From: Papio anubis
Taxonomy: Eukaryota > Chordata > Mammalia > Primates > Cercopithecidae
Direction of reading: 5' to 3'
DNA: 64,000 nucleotides
NCBI RefSeq assembly: GCF_008728515.1
Contig: NC_044985.1
Span: forward strand, 82,312,155 to 82,376,154
The position numbers were made by a program, and so were the translations under genes. A model generated the notes under the pieces. It was not told the DNA's origin and ran no database searches. It saw nothing but the letters and a program-made list of their open reading frames with translations. Each line of letters begins with the position of its first letter. Positions within the stretch are counted from its first letter, which is position 1. This document shows positions 60,627-64,000 of the stretch, piece by piece.

Positions 60627-63262
60627 AGTTTTTTTTATTATTATACTTTAAGTTCTGGGATACAAGTGCAGAATGTGCAGGTTTGTTACATAGGTATACA
60701 CGTGCCATGGTGGTTTGCTGCAACCCTCAACCAGTCATTTACATTAGGTATTTCTCCTAATGCTATCCCTCTACTAGCCTCCCACTCCCCAATAAGGCCT
60801 GGTGTGTGATGTTCCCCTCCCCGTGTCCATATGTTATTGTTCAGCTCCCACTTATGAGTGAGAACATGTGGTGTTTGGTTTTCTGTTCTTGTGTTAGTTT
60901 GCTGAGTGATGGTTTCCAGTTTTATCCATGTCCCTGCAAAGGACATGAACTCATCCTTTATTTTATGGCTGGATAGAATTCCATGGTGTACATGTGCCAC
61001 ATTTTCTTGATCCAGTCTATCATTGATGGGCATTTGGGTTGTTTCCAAGTCTTGCTATTGTGAATAGTGCTGTAATAAACATATGTGTGCATGTGTCTTA
61101 ATAGTAGAATGATTTCTAATCCTTTGGGTATATACCCAGTAATGGGATTACTGGATCAAATGGTATTGCTGGTTCTAGATCCTTGAGGAATCACCACACT
61201 GTCTTCCACAATGGTTGAACTAATTTACACTCCCACCAACAGTGTAAAAGCATTCCTATTTCCCCATATCCTCTCCAGCATCTGTTATTTCCTGACTTTT
61301 TAATAATTGCTATTCTAACTGGCATGAGATGGTATCTCACTGTGGTTTTGATTTGCATTTCTCTAATGACCAGTGGTGATGGGCTTTTTTTTTCATATGT
61401 TTGTTGGCCGCATAAATGTCTTCTTTTGAGAACTGTCTGTTCATATCCTTTGCCCTCTTTTTGATGGGGCTGGTTTTTTTTGTTTGTTTGGTTTGTTTTG
61501 TTTTGTTTCTTGTAAATTTGTTTAAGTTCTTTGTAGATTCTGGATATTAGCCCTTTGTCATATGAATGGATTGCAAAAATTTTCTCCCATTCTGTAGGTT
61601 GCCTGTTCACACTGATGATAGTTTCTTTTGCTGTGCAGAAGTTATTTAGTTTAATCAGATCCCGTTTGTCAATTTTGGCTTTTGTTGCAATTGCTTTTGA
61701 TGTTTTAGTCACAAAGTCTTTGCTCATGCTTGTGTCCTGAATGGTATTGTCTAGGTTTTTTTCTAGGGTTTTTATGGTTTTAGGTCTTACATTTAGGTCT
61801 TTAATCCATCTTGAGTTAATTTTTGTATAAGGTGTAAGGAAGGGGTCCAGTTTCAGTTTTTTTGCATATGGCTAGCCAGTTTTCCCAACACCACTTATTA
61901 AATAGGGAATCCTTTCCCCATTTCTTGTTTTTGTCAGGTTTGTCAAAAATCAGATGATTGTAGATGTGTGGCGTTATTTCTGAGGCCTCTATTCTGTTGC
62001 ATTGGTCTATACATCTGTTTTGGTACCAGTACCATGCTGTTTTGGTTACTGTAACCTTGTAGTATAATTTGAAGTCAGGTAGCGTGATGTCTCCAGCTTT
62101 GTTCTTTTTGCTTAGAATTGTCTTGGCTATATGGGCTCTTTTTTCGTTCCATATGAAATAAGTAGTTTTTTCTAATTCTGTGAAGAAAGTCAATGGGAGC
62201 TTGATGAATCTATAAAATGCTTTGGCCAATATGGCCATTTTCATGATATTGATTCTTCCTATCCATGAGCATTGAATGTTTCTCCATTTGGTTTTGTCCT
62301 CTCTTATTTCCTTGAGCGGTGGTTTGTAGTTCTCCTTGAAGAAGTCCTTCATATCTCTTGTAAGTTGTATTCCTAGGTATTTTATTCTCTTTGTAGCAAT
62401 TGTGAAAGGAGTTCACTCATGATTTCGTTCTCTGTCTATTGTTGGTGTACAGGAATGCTTTGGATTTTTGCACATTGATTTTGTAACCTGAGACATTGCT
62501 GAAGTTGCTTATCAGCTTAATGAGATTTTGGGCTAAGACAATGCAGTTTTCTAAATATACAATCATGCTATCTGAAAACAGAGACAATTTGATTTCCTAT
62601 TTGAATACCCTTTTTGAATACCCTTTTCCTATTTGAATACCCTTTATTTCTTTCTCTTGCCTGATTGCCTTGGCCAGAACTTCTAATACCATGTTGAATA
62701 GGAGTGGTGAGAGAGGGCATCCTTCTCTTGTGCTGGTTTTCAAAGAGAATGCTTCCAGGTTTTGCCCATTTGGTATGATATTGTTTGAGGGTTTGCCATA
62801 AATAGCTCTTAATATTTTGAGATACATTCCATGAATACCTAGTTTATTGAGAGTTTTTAGCATGAAGGGGTGTTGAATTTTGTCAAAGGCCTTTTCTGCA
62901 TCTATTGAGATAATCATGTGGTTTTTGTCATTGACTCTGTTTATGTGATGGATTAGGTTTATTGATTTGCATATATGGAACCAGCTTTGCATCCCAAGGA
63001 TGAAGTCGACTTGATCGTGGTGGATAAGTGTTTTGATGTGCTGCAGGATTCAGATTGCCAGTATTTTGTTGAGGATTTTCACATCAATGTTCATCAGGGA
63101 TATTGGCCTGAAATTATTTTTTTGTTATGTCTCTGCCAGGTTTGGGTATCAGGATGATGCTGGCCTCATAAAATGAGTTATGGAGGAGTCCCTCTTTTTC
63201 TAATAGTTTCAGAAGGAATGGTACCAGCTCCTTTTTGTACCTCTGGTAGAATTCAGCTGGTC
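60627..63262 (-). mobile_element. L1 (primate LINE-1), 5'-truncated, 2.6 kb
   Basis: From the reversed A-rich tail (about 60627-60645) it runs antisense through the 3' UTR and ORF2 up to about 63262, where L1 similarity stops within the reverse-transcriptase region. ORF1, the endonuclease and the 5' UTR are missing. Local changes include a TTTG-rich expansion (about 61478-61510) and a partial duplication around 62590-62645. I found no clear target-site duplication. By divergence it is a middle-aged primate copy (L1PA/L1PB range, inference). Confidence 0.97.
60841..63262 (-). pseudogene. Decayed L1 ORF2 (reverse transcriptase and C-terminus)
   Basis: ORF2 normally encodes the endonuclease and reverse transcriptase that copy L1 RNA at the target site. 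Here only the reverse-transcriptase middle and the C-terminal part remain, ending at a stop at 60841-60843. The reading frame is split over all three minus-strand frames: about 62992-62597 (with AEKAFDKIQHPF and REGCPLSPLLFN, typical reverse-transcriptase blocks), 62352-61816, 61727-61191 (with the cysteine-rich RCWRGYGEIG/HCWWECK region, one usual cysteine changed to tyrosine), and 61048 onward. The catalytic FADD box reads FSDS at 62567-62578. It cannot make an active enzyme. Confidence 0.92.
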
Positions 63263-63604
63263 CAGTGCAAGAATTCTTATAACCACAGCTCTGATAGATG
63301 GTTTTCCAACCTCTTCCTAGTGCTAAAGAGTTAGACTCACAGAAAGGAATTGGCTCCAGGATTTAAAATCTTTATATTAAAACAATATAAACAATATTTC
63401 TTTAACAAAATGTATGACTTACTATAAAAACTAATTTGGAACTAGCTCAGAATGGTATTGGACTAAGTATCATGATGTCCTGACTGCAGATGATTTTTAA
63501 TGAAAATGAGTTAGGAGTGAAATGAAGTTTGACTTCATATTAGACATGGCCTGGGTACTTTTCTTTACATTCACTTTTTAAATTTTATTGTTACATCTAT
63601 TCTG
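63263..63604. other. Unique sequence, no gene seen
   Basis: No repeat or gene was recognised. Confidence 0.45.
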
Positions 63605-63800
63605 AAATTAAGTGTTTACCTCATTTTTAGTGAAAGAAGTGGATCTGAGATCTAAAGAAGACTTGTCTGGGATCACATGGCTAGCACATTGCTTGGCATG
63701 TTCTCAGAGGTGAATAGGTCATTTTGAGCAGTTTAAGTGAGTGGCAGAACCTGGGCCTGCCTGTCATTGTGCATTCTCACACTATACTGAATCTCTAGTT
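63605..63800 (-). mobile_element. MIR SINE, diverged
   Basis: 'gaagacttgtctgggatcac', 'atggctagcaca' and 'gtgagtggcagaacctgggc' match the antisense MIR core, with about 40 bp of extra sequence between them. Confidence 0.5.
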
Positions 63801-64000
63801 TGACAGAAGAAAATAGCACTGGAGTGCTGGACATCAGAAGTCATAATAATATAATCTACCTTTCATAATAATATGATCCATTTTAATTGCTAACCTGTTG
63901 CTGGAATCCTTATAAACCCTAATGAGACAAATTTGGGGATAAATGATACTTGGGGCTCTTATGCTTAATTTTTTAAATTAATTTATCATTATTTCTATCT

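Noticed and set aside
1..64000. CRISPR arrays, bacterial operons, phage or plasmid elements, intact endogenous retroviruses
   Set aside because: Nothing in the window fits. The repeats are mammalian, and I recognised no LTR or retroviral gene.

Overview
This window is primate nuclear DNA with no protein-coding, rRNA or tRNA gene that I can support. The evidence is the repeats: Alu SINEs of several ages, L1 LINE fragments, MIR and L2-type LINEs, hAT/MER5 DNA-transposon fossils, and long simple repeats, all in AT-rich sequence without a CpG island. It looks like an intergenic gene desert or the inside of a very large intron. The two youngest Alus (32699-33000 and 60205-60506) share bases that differ from the human AluY consensus in a way I associate with Old World monkeys, so a macaque- or baboon-like genome is my best guess (inference).

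Layout. 1-5.6 kb: an L1 3' end, an old Alu piece, an ancient L1, an old LINE-like element and an AluS with clear target-site duplications. 5.6-9.5 kb: mostly unique DNA holding the most unusual structure of the window, two 218-bp arms in inverted orientation (7565-7782 and 9229-9446) that differ at only 5 positions, plus a near-perfect GATA/TATC palindrome at 8502-8541. 9.5-16.5 kb: two MIRs and a long unique AT-rich stretch. 16.5-19 kb: an Alu, a TTCC microsatellite, a CA repeat and an ancient L1 piece. 19-31 kb: mostly unique DNA with MIR/L2 fossils, a stretch at 22.3-22.7 kb dense in homeodomain-type motifs, and a fossil non-L1 LINE reverse transcriptase at about 28.7 kb. 31-36.5 kb: a cluster of MER5 elements and a young AluY carrying a garbled stretch that looks like base-calling error. 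36.5-43 kb: mostly unique. 43.1-43.7 kb: a 5'-inverted (twin-primed) L1 with intact target-site duplications. 44-57 kb: unique DNA with MIR, L2, MER5-like and Alu insertions. 57.6-58.4 kb: an AluJ whose tail has grown into about 480 bp of GAAA-type repeat. 60.2-63.3 kb: a young AluY, then a 2.6-kb 5'-truncated L1 on the minus strand with decayed ORF2.

No genes work together here, because every open reading frame I examined is either a transposon fossil, a simple-repeat translation, or a short chance frame. I did not find a new biological system. The items most worth checking are the 218-bp inverted duplication, the clustered-motif unique segments as enhancer candidates, the probable sequence-quality artefact in the AluY, and the reverse-transcriptase fossil.
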